Below are positions 24,290 through 34,051 of a stretch of 64,000 bases of DNA, piece by piece. This DNA is from DASQMT01 sp963839615. GTDB lineage: Bacteria; Actinomycetota; Thermoleophilia; Solirubrobacterales; Solirubrobacteraceae. Every line of letters begins with the position of its first letter. Within the stretch, counting starts at the first letter, position 1. The stretch spans positions 248,001 through 312,000 of the forward strand of contig CAWIVY010000001.1 in the NCBI GenBank assembly GCA_963839615.1, written 5' to 3'. Made by a program: the position numbers and the translations under genes. The notes below the pieces were generated by a model. The model saw nothing but the letters and a program-made list of their open reading frames with translations. It had not been told where the DNA came from and did no database searches.

Positions 24290-26560
24290 GTGCGCATCGC
24301 CCTCTTCGACGCGATCAACGAGCGCCACGTCGGCGAGAGCCTGGAACGCGCACTGCTCGCCCGCGGTCACGACGTGCACGCGACGGGACCCGTGTGGCAC
24401 GGCTCCCGCTTCCCGGGCCCCGATGAGCAGCGCGAGCGGATCGGGCCGGCCGTCCGCGCGATGCTCGAATGGGAACCCGAGGCGATGCTGTGCCTGCGCG
24501 CGTTCGCGCTGCGTCCGCGGCTCGTCGAGCGGATCCGCGCCGCCGGTGTGACGACGCTCGTGTGGTTCGCGGACGACCCCGTGCTCTACAAGGTCGGCTA
24601 CAGGCACGTCGTCGAGTCCTACGACGTGGTTCTCCACTGCGGGCCTGCCGCGGTACTCGACTTCTACGAACGCCGGCACGGCGCCACCGGGGTCAACTTC
24701 CCCTTCTGGACGGACACGACCGCCTTCCCGTACGCGCACGAGCCGGCCGCGGCCGACGTCGACGCGATCTTCCTCGGCAGCACGGTGGGCCAGGTGCGCG
24801 CCCGTCGCTACGGCCTGCTCGCCAGCCTGCCCGCCGAAGTGCGCGTCCAGGGACAGGTCGAGACCGACCCCGCCGGCATCGCCCGCCCCTTCCTCCGCGA
24901 CCACGGGGAAGTCGTCGCGGCGCTGGCACGCGCCCGCGTCGGCATCAGCCTCGCCCAGCGCTTCGCCGACTATCGCGGACACGAGTACGACTACCCCGGG
25001 CTCGCGGCCCTTGGCTCGTTCGAGCTCCCGAGCCGCGTGATCCAGTACGCGGCGACGGGGCTCCCGGTTGTCTCGCTCGATCCGGCGGGAGCGTCGGACG
25101 CGCTCCCCGAGATGGTGGTCGCGCACGATCGCGACGACCTGGCCGCGCGCCTGGAGCAGTTGCTGGCCGATCCCGACGGACTGCGGGAGCTCGGGCTCCG
25201 CACCCGCGCGCGCTTCGAGCGCCGCCTCTCTGCCGAGCGACGTGCCGAGGTGCTCGAAGCGCTGCTCCGAGATCCCGACGGGTGGCGGGCGCTGTCGATA
25301 GCGGAGCGCGCCACCCTCTGGCGCGGCGACGACCCGGAGCCGGAGGACGCCGCCCCCGGGCGCCGGCGACTGCCGGTTGCCGCGCCGGCAGCTCCCGCGA
25401 TCGTCGTCGCGGGCTACTACGGGGCCGCGAACGCGGGCGACGAGCTGATCTTGCAGGCGATCGCCGCGCGCCTGTCGCGCACCGCCGAGGACCTGACCGT
25501 GGTCGTCGCCGCACAACGCCCGGCGGAGGTCGTGCGAGCACACGGGCTGGCGGCGTTCGCGCGGTCCGACCTGCCGCTCGCCGAGGCCGTCGTACGGTCG
25601 AGCTCGGCGCTGGTGCTGGGCGGCGGCGGGCTGCTGCAGGACATCGCGTTCACGCGCGCCGGCGGGCTTGCGGGAATGTTCAGCGAGCCTGCGCTCTCGA
25701 TCCCGGGCTGGGCGCCGCTCGTCGTGCTGGCGGAGATCCTCGGCCGCCCGGTGCACATGTTCGGGCTCGGCGTCGGCCCGCTGGGCGACGCCGACGCGCG
25801 GCGGCTGGTCGCATGGCTCGTCGACCGGGCCGACAGCATCTCGGTCCGCGACCCGCACTCGCGCGGGCTGCTCGAGAGCCTGCCGGGTGTGACCGCGCCG
25901 GTGGAGCTGGCGCCCGATCCCGTCTATGCGCTCGAGCTCGGCGAGGCCGGCCCGCCGCGTGCCCTCGAACGGCTCGCGGGCGGCAAGCCGCTGCTCGCGG
26001 TCAACCTGCGACCGTGGCAGCCCGCCGAGCCCGCGGACCTGCACCGACGGGTCGCCGCCGCGATCACGCCCGTGGCACGGCGGCACGGGCTGGCGGTCGT
26101 CGGCGTCCCGATGCAGGCGGGGCTCGACGAGGACGCGCTGGAGGCGACGCTCGGCGAACTGCCGCAGGACATCGAGCGGCTGACGCTGCCGTGGACGGCC
26201 GACGCCGAGATGCTCGCAGCCGTGCTGCGCGCGAGCGCGGCGACGCTGGCGATGCGCCTGCACGCCTGCCTGCTCTCCCACCGGGTCGGGACTCCGGCCG
26301 TGGGCCTCGCCTATGACGCCAAGGTGACTTCACACTTCGACGAGGTCGAGCGCCCGGCGAGCTGCCTGCCGCTCGATGCCGGACCCGAGGAGATCGAGCG
26401 CTCGCTCGAGGCCGCGCTGTCGCAGCCCGCCGAAGCGCGCCATCCCTGCGTCGCGGTGCTCGAAGCGGCGGCCAGGACCGGGCTCGACCGCCTGTCGGGA
26501 CGGATCGAGAGCTCGACGTTGACGCCGGTGCGCCTGCCTGAAGCCGTGCTCGCCCCATGA
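24290..26560 (+). CDS. CgeB-like glycosyltransferase fused to polysaccharide pyruvyltransferase (fusion B)
   Basis: A 756-residue paralogue of fusion A in the same domain order. Residues 1-330 are the CgeB-like part (ALFDAINERHVGESLERAL, VWFADDPVLYK, FLGSTVGQVRARRYG, LPSRVIQYAATGLPVVSLD). Residues 367-700 are the CsaB-like pyruvyltransferase (GYYGAANAGDELIL, LGGGGLLQD, GLGVGPLGD, SISVRDPHS, NLRPW, MRLHACLLSHRVG, AYDAKVTSHF). Starts at GTG 24290. It converges on the TPR-GT4 gene, with only 10 bp between the stops, inside a 16-nt inverted repeat. Confidence 0.87.
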   Translation: MRIALFDAINERHVGESLERALLARGHDVHATGPVWHGSRFPGPDEQRERIGPAVRAMLEWEPEAMLCLRAFALRPRLVERIRAAGVTTLVWFADDPVLYKVGYRHVVESYDVVLHCGPAAVLDFYERRHGATGVNFPFWTDTTAFPYAHEPAAADVDAIFLGSTVGQVRARRYGLLASLPAEVRVQGQVETDPAGIARPFLRDHGEVVAALARARVGISLAQRFADYRGHEYDYPGLAALGSFELPSRVIQYAATGLPVVSLDPAGASDALPEMVVAHDRDDLAARLEQLLADPDGLRELGLRTRARFERRLSAERRAEVLEALLRDPDGWRALSIAERATLWRGDDPEPEDAAPGRRRLPVAAPAAPAIVVAGYYGAANAGDELILQAIAARLSRTAEDLTVVVAAQRPAEVVRAHGLAAFARSDLPLAEAVVRSSSALVLGGGGLLQDIAFTRAGGLAGMFSEPALSIPGWAPLVVLAEILGRPVHMFGLGVGPLGDADARRLVAWLVDRADSISVRDPHSRGLLESLPGVTAPVELAPDPVYALELGEAGPPRALERLAGGKPLLAVNLRPWQPAEPADLHRRVAAAITPVARRHGLAVVGVPMQAGLDEDALEATLGELPQDIERLTLPWTADAEMLAAVLRASAATLAMRLHACLLSHRVGTPAVGLAYDAKVTSHFDEVERPASCLPLDAGPEEIERSLEAALSQPAEARHPCVAVLEAAARTGLDRLSGRIESSTLTPVRLPEAVLAP

Positions 26561-26573
26561 CGGCGATCCGTCA
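26558..26573. repeat. Inverted repeat spanning two convergent stop codons
   Basis: TGACGG-CGAT-CCGTCA is a perfect 6-bp stem with a 4-nt loop. Its two ends are the TGA stops of the convergent genes. It could act as a weak bidirectional terminator, but there is no T tract, so chance is also possible. Confidence 0.3.
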
Positions 26574-29500
26574 GGCGGCGCCGAGCTCCTCGTAGAGGGT
26601 CCGATAGCCGGCGCCTACCCTGCTCCACGCGCGCTCGGCGGTCACCCATTCGCGGCCGGCGACGGCGAGGCGGCGGCGGGCGGCCGGGTCGGCGATGAGC
26701 TCGTCCGCCACGTCGGCGAGGTGAACGTGGTCCTCCGGCCGGAAGCGGCGTCCTGTCTCCCCGTCGCGGATCATCTCCCGCAGCGCGGCGACGTCCGAGA
26801 CGATCACCGGACGCTCGGCCGCCATCGCCTCGTACGGCTTGAGCGGCGTCACGAGCTCCGAGGTCGCCTCCGCGCGGCGCGGCACGACGAACAGGTCGAT
26901 GAGGCTGTAGTAGCGCAGCACCTCGTCGTGCGGGACCCGGCCCGTGAACACCACCGCGCCGCCGATCCCGAGCTCCGCGGCGAGGCGCTCCAGCGGCTCG
27001 CGCTCGCGTCCGTCGCCGACGAGGAGCGCGCGCACGCGCCTGCCACGGCCGATCAGCTCCGCGACCGCCCGCACGATGAACTGGATCCCCTCGTAGCCAT
27101 GGAACGTCGACACGTACCCCAGGACGGTCTCGTCGTCCTCGATCCCGAGCCGCGCCGCCAGGGCGCGGTCCCTCGGCACCGGTCGCAGGGCGTCGAGGTC
27201 GACGCCGTTCGGCACGATGTGGATCTTCTCGGCGGGAACGCCGCGGGACACGATGTGGCGCTTCATGACCTCCGCGAGCGTCACGATCCGGTCGGCGGCG
27301 TGCATGCACCCGAGCTCCATCGCGCGGCGCCCGACGCCCTGGTCGCTGCACGCCCGTGACCCTCCGCGGCGAACCTGCCGCTCCTCGGGAAATCCGCGCA
27401 CCTCGTAGACGACGGGGATGTCGAACAGCTTGCGCAGCTCGAGCGCCAGCAGCGCGTTGAGGTAGTCGGAAGCCGGGTGCAGCACCGCGGGCCGCAGGGC
27501 CTCCACGAGTGGAACCAGCCGGTCGAGGTTGCGGCCCATCCGTTCGGGGAGCGCCGCGTCCGCCGGATCGTCATCCGGGATCCGGATGTACTCGATCCCG
27601 TCGAGCACATCGGCCTCACGTGCGCCGACGACGCCGTCGCCCCACGGGAACCCGAGCGGGGTGACGACCTGCGGGTCGAGTCCCAGATCGCGCTGGGCAC
27701 GAGCGATGTGATGGGTCCTGTACGTGCCGCCGCTGGTGTGGTGCGGAAGCGAGGGGCTGACGAGGTGCAGTACCCGTCCGGGCTGCCGCTCGACCCGGCG
27801 GCGGGGATGAGGCCGGACCCAGCTGCCGTCGTGGACGCGGAGGTCGTCCTGCGCGCGCCGGCGCACGTCGTCCACCAGCGGATCGCCGGGCGCGAGGGTC
27901 GCGGCGCGATCGATCAGGTCGCGGGCGATCACCGGCTGGCCGCGCCGCAAGAACACCTGCGCGAACTCGACGAGCAGGGCCACCTCCGGAGGATCGAGCG
28001 TCTCCAGCAGTCCGGGGACCCGCTCCAGGTCGTCGGTATGGCGCATGAAGCCAAGCGCGGCGCGGACCGCCCGCGGATCGCCCGTCGCGAGCCCACGATC
28101 GATGATCTCGGCCGCCCGGCCCTCGTCGCCGAGCTCCCAATGGGCGCTCGCCGTGGTCTCGAGCCCGGTCTGGCTGAGCGGCTCGGTGGCCAGCAGGCGC
28201 TCGCCGATCGACCGCGCGAGCTCGTGCGCTCCGGCGCGGAGGGCGAGCGGCGCAAGCCGCTGGAGCTCGTCCGCCCGAAGTCGCTCAGGCGGGCCGAGAC
28301 TCGCCGCGAGCTCCTCGAAGCCGGCCGTGCGATCGAGTCTGGAGAGGACCCACAGCGATTGCCATTGCGCATCGCGCAGTCCCGGATGCAGCTCGAGGGC
28401 GCGCTCGAACGCCTCCTGGGCGTCCGTGAGGCGCTTGAGTCCGCGCAGCGCCCGGCCGAGCCCCAGCCAGTTGCCGGCCACCCCGGGCTCGCGCTCGGCG
28501 GCGAGCCGGAATGCCGCGGCAGCCGCCTCGTGCCGGCCATCCCGCAGCGCGTCGGCTCCGACAGCGCCCGGCGACCCGTCGGGGTCTAATCGATCAGACC
28601 TGAGGCGCTCGCGCGCATCCTCGAGCTCGACCTCGGCGGTCGCGAGCTCACCCGCGAGCGAGGCGGCGCGGGCGTCGGCCGCCAGCAGCGCCTGCTCGAG
28701 CGCTTCCCGCTCGCTGCTGATGAAGGCGATGCGTTCCTGCGCGAGCTCGAGCTCGTCGCGTGTCTCGCGGAGCCGTTGCCGGAGCATCGCGGCCTCGCGC
28801 GGCGACTCGCCGGCGCCCTCGGCCTGCTCTTCCGGAAATGCCAGTCGCCCCTCCGCCGCCGCCAGCCGCTGCTCTGTCTCCGTTAGGCGCGACTGCGTGT
28901 TCTTGAGGCTCTCCCAGCGCTGCTCGAGCGTGGCGTCGGCGTCGGCGAGGCGCGCCTCTGCGATCTCCAGCCCGCGCGCCCAGGTCCGGGCCGTCGCGGT
29001 CTCGGATCCCGGCCGCGCAGCGCGCGCGACGATCCCGACCCAGCGCTCGACCAGCTCGATGCGCTCGACCGAGTAGCCGTCCTCGAGCAGGCGCAGGACC
29101 GGCTCGAGGTACAGCGGCTCCTTGTGGTCGGGGTAGCGGAAGATGCCGTACGGGAAGGTGATGACCAAGGCCCCGCCGTCCTGAGCACGCGCCGCGCCTC
29201 GCCGACGATCGCGCCGGGCTCGAGCTGGTGCTCGAGCAGCTCGCCCATCAGCACCGTGTCGAAGCTCGCGTCCTCGAACGGGAGGCGGCCGGCCTCGGCG
29301 AACTGGAAGCTGACCCGCTCCGCGACGTGCGGCTCCTCGCGCTCGAGCTGCGCGCGTGCGTATTCGAGCGCAGCGTGCTCGACGTCGACGCCGGTCACGT
29401 GGCGGCCCTCGCGCGCGAGCAGGATCGAGGCGATGCCCTGGCTGCAGCCGATGTCGAGCACCCGCTCGCCGTCGGCTCGCGCGCACAGCCAGTGGATCCG

Positions 29501-29575
29501 CGTGCGCGCGCGGCGCTGGGAGTCGGGCGGCCCGATCTCGCCGTTGTAGAGCTCGGTGATGCGGTCGTTGTTCAT
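26571..29575 (-). pseudogene. Methyltransferase - coiled coil - TPR - GT4 fusion, one frameshift
   Basis: Reconstructed as one gene of about 1,000 codons from ATG 29575. Residues 1-135 are a class I methyltransferase (VLDIGCSQGIASILLAREG, VTGVDVEHAALEYA, LPFEDASFDTVLMGELLEH). About 190-300 is a coiled coil, about 320-530 TPR-like helices (NWLGLGRALRGLKRL), and about 570-985 a GT4 domain (SGGTYRTHHIARAQ, YEVRGFPEE, VLGYVSTFHGYEG, TPLKPYEAMAAERPV). The methyltransferase and the rest lie in different frames, joined near 29169-29175 in a G run; restoring one G gives a continuous protein. This is more like a sequence error or a very recent mutation than decay. Confidence 0.75.
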
Positions 29576-29621
29576 GCGGGGCCGCCGCGCACGGCCGGTC
29601 GCTCCGCAGGGTAGACGAGCT

Positions 29622-31373
29622 TCATGCCGCGCCGAGCTCCCGGTAGAGCTCGAGGTAGCGAGCGGCGTTGGCGTCCCACGTGCGGTGTTCGCGCACCCAG
29701 TCGCGCGCCTGCCGACCCAGGGCCAGGCGGCGCTCCGGATCGGCGATCAAGCCCTCGATCACCCGCGCGAGGTCCTCCGCGTCCTCGGGGGTGAACGTCA
29801 GCCCCGTCGAGCCCTCCGCGACGATCTCCCCCAGTGCCTCGGTGCGCGACACGACAACCGCGCGACCGGCCGCCATCGCCTCGTAGGGCTTCAGCGGAGT
29901 GACGAGCTGGCACGTGACCTCGGCGGTGCGCGGGACGACGAAGACGTCCATCAGCGCAAGGTAGGAGGCCACCTCCTCGTGCGACACGCGGCCCGGGAGG
30001 AGGACGCGGTCGGCCACGCCGAGCCGGCGGGCGAGCTGGGCGAGAGGCACGCGCTCCTGCCCGTCGCCGACGATCAGCGCCTGCACCCGGTGCCCGTGGG
30101 CCGCGAGCCGTGCGACCGCCTCGACGAGGATGCCGACGCCCTCGTACGGGCCGAGCGTCGAGACGTAGCCGAGCACGAGCTCCCCCTCGCGGATCCCGAG
30201 ACGAGCGCGCAGGCCGGGTCCGGCGCGACCGGCTTGAACGCCTCGGGGTCGACGGCGTTGGGCACGACCACCACTCGGTCGGGCGCGACGCCGTGGGCGA
30301 CGATGTGGCGCTTCATCACCTCGGCGAGGGTCACCACACGGTCGGCGCGGAGCCAGCATTCGGCCTCGATGACGCGGCGGCCACTGCGCCTGCTCGTAGC
30401 TCGCGCGCGATCCGGCCCAGCGGCCCTGCAGCACCTCGGGGAAGCCGCGGACCTCGTAGACCACCGGGAGCCCGTGGAGGCGGCCGAGCTCGAACGCGAC
30501 GAGCGCGTTGACGTAGTCGGAGGCGGGGTGCAGGACAGCAGGGCGGACGCGCTGCACCACGGGGGATGCCGCCTCGAGGTAGGCGCGCAGCCGGGCGTCG
30601 AGCAGCGCGCCCGCGGTCGCCCGCCGCGCGAGCCGGTGGTGCGTCATGCCGCCGGCCTCTTCGGCGCCGTCGAGCGAGCCCGGCTGCGTGAGGACATGGG
30701 GGGCGAGCCCGAGCGCGCGCTGTGACTGGACGGTGTAGTGGGTCCGGTACGTTGAGCCGCTGCGATGGTCGGGAAGCGAGCGCTGAAGCAGGTGCAGGAC
30801 GCTGCCAGGCAGGGGCTCGATCGGCCGTGGTCCGGCGTTCGCGTGCCACTCTCCCCTGAGCACCCGCTGTTCGGCGAGCGCCCCGCGACGCAGGAACAAG
30901 GCGGCAGCGCTGCCGGGCGCCACCGCCAGCACGCGATCCGCCTCTGCGACCGCCCGTTCGAGCTCCCCGTGGCGCCGCCAGGCACGACCGACCCCGATCG
31001 CGAGCTCCGGCGCGGAACCGCCCAGGGCATCGATGGCGAGCTGTGCGCTGTCGGGCTCGTCGATGTGATGGAAGAAACGGACCGCGGCACGCAGGTGGCT
31101 CGGCTCACGGGAGCTGTTGACGCCCAGCATCAGCTCGCGCGCCTGCTCCTCGCAGCCCATCTCCCAGAGCGACACGGCGAGCGCCACCAGCGCGCCCTCG
31201 TCCGCCGGCTTGCGCGCGAGCCGCGCTCGCGCGGCCTGCGCGGACGTCGGCCAGTCACCGGCGAGCATCGCGATCGTCGGCATCGTCGCCAACTCGCGAG
31301 CGGACGCGCCCAGCATCGGCGGGACGCGGTGCAGCGCGTAGCGCAGCTTCCGGAGTGATCCTTGCAGGAACAT
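29622..31373 (-). pseudogene. TPR - GT4 glycosyltransferase, two compensating frameshifts
   Basis: About 583 residues from ATG 31373. The first 190 residues are TPR-like helices. The rest is a GT4 domain closely similar to the neighbouring fusion (SGSTYRTHYTVQSQRALG, LHPASDYVNALVAFELGRL, YEVRGFPEVLQG, VLGYVSTLGPYEG, TPLKPYEAMAAGRAV). Between about 30205-30225 and 30371-30390 the conserved residues (VTLAEVMKRHIVAHG, VVPNAVDPEAFKPV) lie in another frame, so two opposite single-base shifts are present. The overall length stays a multiple of three. The start is uncertain: a plus-strand ORF begins 6 bp away. Confidence 0.7.
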
Positions 31374-31379
31374 CTGACG

Positions 31380-31613
31380 ATGAACGACGAGCACGATCCG
31401 CGACCCTACCCCGAGGGCCCGGCCCCGCGGTCCGCCCGCACGACGTCCGGGGAGGACGTCAGCCACGCGGAGCTGCGGCTGGCGGCCGAGGTGAGCCGAC
31501 TCCCGGCCCGCTTCGGCAGCCGCCTGGTCCTCGACGGCTTCCTCGCCTGGCGCGCCTACGTGGTCCTGCGCGGCACGTGGCGGCTGAAGCGACGGCTCGG
31601 CAGGCGCCGGTAG
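31380..31613 (+). CDS. Hypothetical 77-residue protein
   Basis: A short frame from ATG 31380 with G or C at nearly every third position, as in true genes here. It is basic at the C-terminus (LRGTWRLKRRLGRRR), and the first 40 residues are Pro/Asp-rich. An AGGAA lies about 9 nt upstream. It begins 6 bp from the divergent TPR-GT4 start and its last 58 nt overlap the convergent GT4 gene. No family recognised. It could still be a composition artefact. Confidence 0.4.
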   Translation: MNDEHDPRPYPEGPAPRSARTTSGEDVSHAELRLAAEVSRLPARFGSRLVLDGFLAWRAYVVLRGTWRLKRRLGRRR

Positions 31614-32809
31614 GCCTCGACCAGGCGGTCCTGCTCGCGCTCCCAGTTGAGGTCGCGTCCCGCCGCGGCGACCCGCTCGCGAAACGCCGGGTCCTCGCGG
31701 GCGCGGATCATCCGCGCGATGCCGGCCGAGAGCGCGGGGCGGTCGCCGAACGCGACCGTGAGGCCGACTCCGAGCCGTTCCACCAGCGTGCCGGTGGCCG
31801 TCCCGCGCGTCGCGACGACCGGTAGTCCGGCAGCGATGTACTCGAACAGCTTGTTCGACAAGGTCAGCCGGTGGTTGAGCCACGCGGGGTCGGACAGGCA
31901 GACGCCGACGTCCGCCTGCTCCGTGTGGCCCAGCAGCACCTCGAGCGGCACGCTCGAGCGCAGGTGAACGCGGCCGGAGACGCCGTGCGCGCCGGCAGCA
32001 CGGCGCACGGCCGCGCCGGTGTCCGGCTCGGCGTCGCCGAGGAACAGGACGTGGACCCCGTTCAACCCCGCGACCGCTTCGACCAGTTGCACGCACCCGC
32101 GGCGCGGCGCCGCCGCTCCCTGGTGGAGAACGAGGGGCTCGGCGCCCAGGCCGAGTTGCGCGCGCAGATCGGTCACCGGCGCCCTGGATCCCGGCGCGCC
32201 CTCCCAGGAGCGCGTGGGGACGTTCCGCACGACCACCGGCGGGATGGCGAGCCGGTGGTCGCGCTGCAGCTTCTCGGCAGCCTCTGCCGACACGGCGATC
32301 ACGGCTGCACAGCGAGGCACCAGGACACGCTGGAGCAGTCCGGCCAGCCGCCGTGCGAGCGGGGTGTGGTACGGCAACCCGGCCGCGTACTCGTGCGTGT
32401 CGTACACCAGCGCGGCCCTCCCGGTCCGAGCCGCCAGCCACGCGGGAGCCAGCATCGGGAGGTCGTGGGCGTGCACGACGTCGGGACGGGCGCGCGTCGC
32501 ACACCAGGCGTAGCAACCCCAGAGCGCCGGTCGCCGGAGAGGGCTTGGCAGGCGGTCGAGCAGGTTCCCGGCTCGGCCTGGCGGGCGAACGCTGCGCACA
32601 CGCGCGCCGTCGGCGACCAGCGCAGCCTCGGCCTCCTTGTGGCCGTGGTGCAGCAACAGCACGTCATGGCCGGCCGCGGCGAGCGCGCGCACCTCGCGGC
32701 GGACGCGGCCGTCGGCGCGCAGCTGCGAGCGCTCGAGCAGCATGCAGGTTGTCAGGGCTCCGGCCGTCCGCGCGCGGCTACGTCGTCGGGTCAGCATGTC
32801 GCAGCACAT
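31556..32809 (-). CDS. Glycosyltransferase family 4 (GT-B fold)
   Basis: A GT4 enzyme of up to 417 residues. Key parts are MLLERSQLRADGRVRREVRALAA-type N-terminal loop (opens near residue 23), DVVHAHDLPMLAPAW, LVYDTHEYAAGLPYH, LVLHQGAAAPRRGCVQLVEAV, and the donor-site segment LTLSNKLFEYIAAGLPVVAT. It is paralogous to the GT4 at 57194. ATG 32809 is the longest start; ATG 32797 (four codons in) and ATG 32743 also fit. The end overlaps a small convergent ORF. Confidence 0.85.
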   Translation of the reverse strand: MCCDMLTRRRSRARTAGALTTCMLLERSQLRADGRVRREVRALAAAGHDVLLLHHGHKEAEAALVADGARVRSVRPPGRAGNLLDRLPSPLRRPALWGCYAWCATRARPDVVHAHDLPMLAPAWLAARTGRAALVYDTHEYAAGLPYHTPLARRLAGLLQRVLVPRCAAVIAVSAEAAEKLQRDHRLAIPPVVVRNVPTRSWEGAPGSRAPVTDLRAQLGLGAEPLVLHQGAAAPRRGCVQLVEAVAGLNGVHVLFLGDAEPDTGAAVRRAAGAHGVSGRVHLRSSVPLEVLLGHTEQADVGVCLSDPAWLNHRLTLSNKLFEYIAAGLPVVATRGTATGTLVERLGVGLTVAFGDRPALSAGIARMIRAREDPAFRERVAAAGRDLNWEREQDRLVEAYRRLPSRRFSRHVPRRTT

Positions 32810-32839
32810 ATCGGCAGATCGCGGGACACTACGCCTCGC

Positions 32840-34030
32840 GTGACGGGACGTAGAAAAATCGTGTCAGTCTTCGGCACGCGACCGAACTTCATCAAGATCG
32901 CCCCGATCGTGCGTCTGCTCGCGACCGTGCCGGACCAGTTCGAGCACGTCGTCGTGCATACCGGACAGCACTACGACCGCGGAATGTCCGACGTTTTCCT
33001 CGAGGAGCTCGACGTCGGCGAGCCGGATCACATGCTCGAGGTCGGCTCCGGGACCCACGGCGCCCAGACGGCCGCGGTCATCGCCGGGCTCGAGCCGATC
33101 CTGGACGAGCTCCGGCCCGACCTCGTGCTCGTGCCCGGAGACGTGAACTCCACGTTGGCCGCCACGCTCACGGCCGCGAAGCTGCAGATCCCGGTCGGGC
33201 ACGTTGAGGCGGGCCTGCGCAGCTTCGACCGGACCATGCCGGAAGAGCTCAACCGCGTCGTCTGCGACCAGCTGGCCGACCTGCTCTTCACCCATTCCCC
33301 GGAGGCGCAGGGCCACCTGCTCGCCGAAGGGCGCGACGCGCGGGACATCTTCGCGGTCGGGAACACGATGATCGACACGCTCGCGGCCCTGCGCCGGCGA
33401 ATCGCGCTCGAGGACGCGCCCGCCCGACTCGGGCTGAGCGCCGGCCGCTATCTCGTCGTGACGCTGCACCGCCCGGCGCTGGTCGACGGTCCGCTGCTCG
33501 CCGACGCGATGCGCGAGCTCAGCGCGCTCGCCGGCGACCTCGACGTCGTCTTCCCGGTTCATCCGCGCACGCGCCGTCGCCTCGAGCAGGGACGGATCGA
33601 GTGGGAACGCGTGCGGCTGCTCGACCCGCTGCCGTATCTGTCGTTCCTCAGCCTGGTGGCGAGCGCCGCCGGCGTGCTGACCGACTCCGGAGGTGTCCAA
33701 GAGGAGACCACTTACCTCGGCATTCCCTGTTTCACGATGCGTGATAACACGGAGCGTCCCGTGACGTGCACGCTGGGCACGAACACCGTCCTCGGGCTCG
33801 ATCCCGCGCGGATCGCCGAGCTGCCGGAGCTGCTGGAGTGCGCTCGAGCGGCCGAGCGCGTGATCCCGCCACAGTGGGACGGCCACGCCGCGGAGCGGAT
33901 CGTCGACGTGCTCGCCGGGCGGGACGACTACCGCGGCCACTGGGCCGCGCGCAGCGGTCCGGCGCCCGTCGCCGCGCTGACCCGCGGGCCGCCGGCTACG
34001 GCGCGGCGAGCCGGAAGTCGATTCCGTTGA
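32840..34030 (+). CDS. wecB: UDP-N-acetylglucosamine 2-epimerase (non-hydrolysing), copy 2
   Basis: A 396-residue epimerase distinct from copy 1. It has SVFGTRPNFIKIAPIVRLL (residues 9-27), VHTGQHYD, VPGDVNSTLAATLTA, GHVEAGLRSFDRTMPEELNR, VTLHRPAL, TDSGGVQEETTYLGIPCFTMRDNTERP and LGTNTVLG. The motif NSTL in place of TTTT and the GTNTVLG tail mark a different subgroup, so a different NDP-HexNAc substrate is possible. GTG 32840 is chosen; GTG 32861 is an alternative. The last 25 residues are unconserved. Confidence 0.92.
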   Translation: MTGRRKIVSVFGTRPNFIKIAPIVRLLATVPDQFEHVVVHTGQHYDRGMSDVFLEELDVGEPDHMLEVGSGTHGAQTAAVIAGLEPILDELRPDLVLVPGDVNSTLAATLTAAKLQIPVGHVEAGLRSFDRTMPEELNRVVCDQLADLLFTHSPEAQGHLLAEGRDARDIFAVGNTMIDTLAALRRRIALEDAPARLGLSAGRYLVVTLHRPALVDGPLLADAMRELSALAGDLDVVFPVHPRTRRRLEQGRIEWERVRLLDPLPYLSFLSLVASAAGVLTDSGGVQEETTYLGIPCFTMRDNTERPVTCTLGTNTVLGLDPARIAELPELLECARAAERVIPPQWDGHAAERIVDVLAGRDDYRGHWAARSGPAPVAALTRGPPATARRAGSRFR

Positions 34031-34051
34031 GGAGCAGGTACGGAGGTCGCG

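Noticed and set aside
26558..26573. Strong transcription terminator between convergent genes
   Set aside because: The stem is only 6 bp and no T tract follows on either strand, so it is listed only as an inverted repeat.
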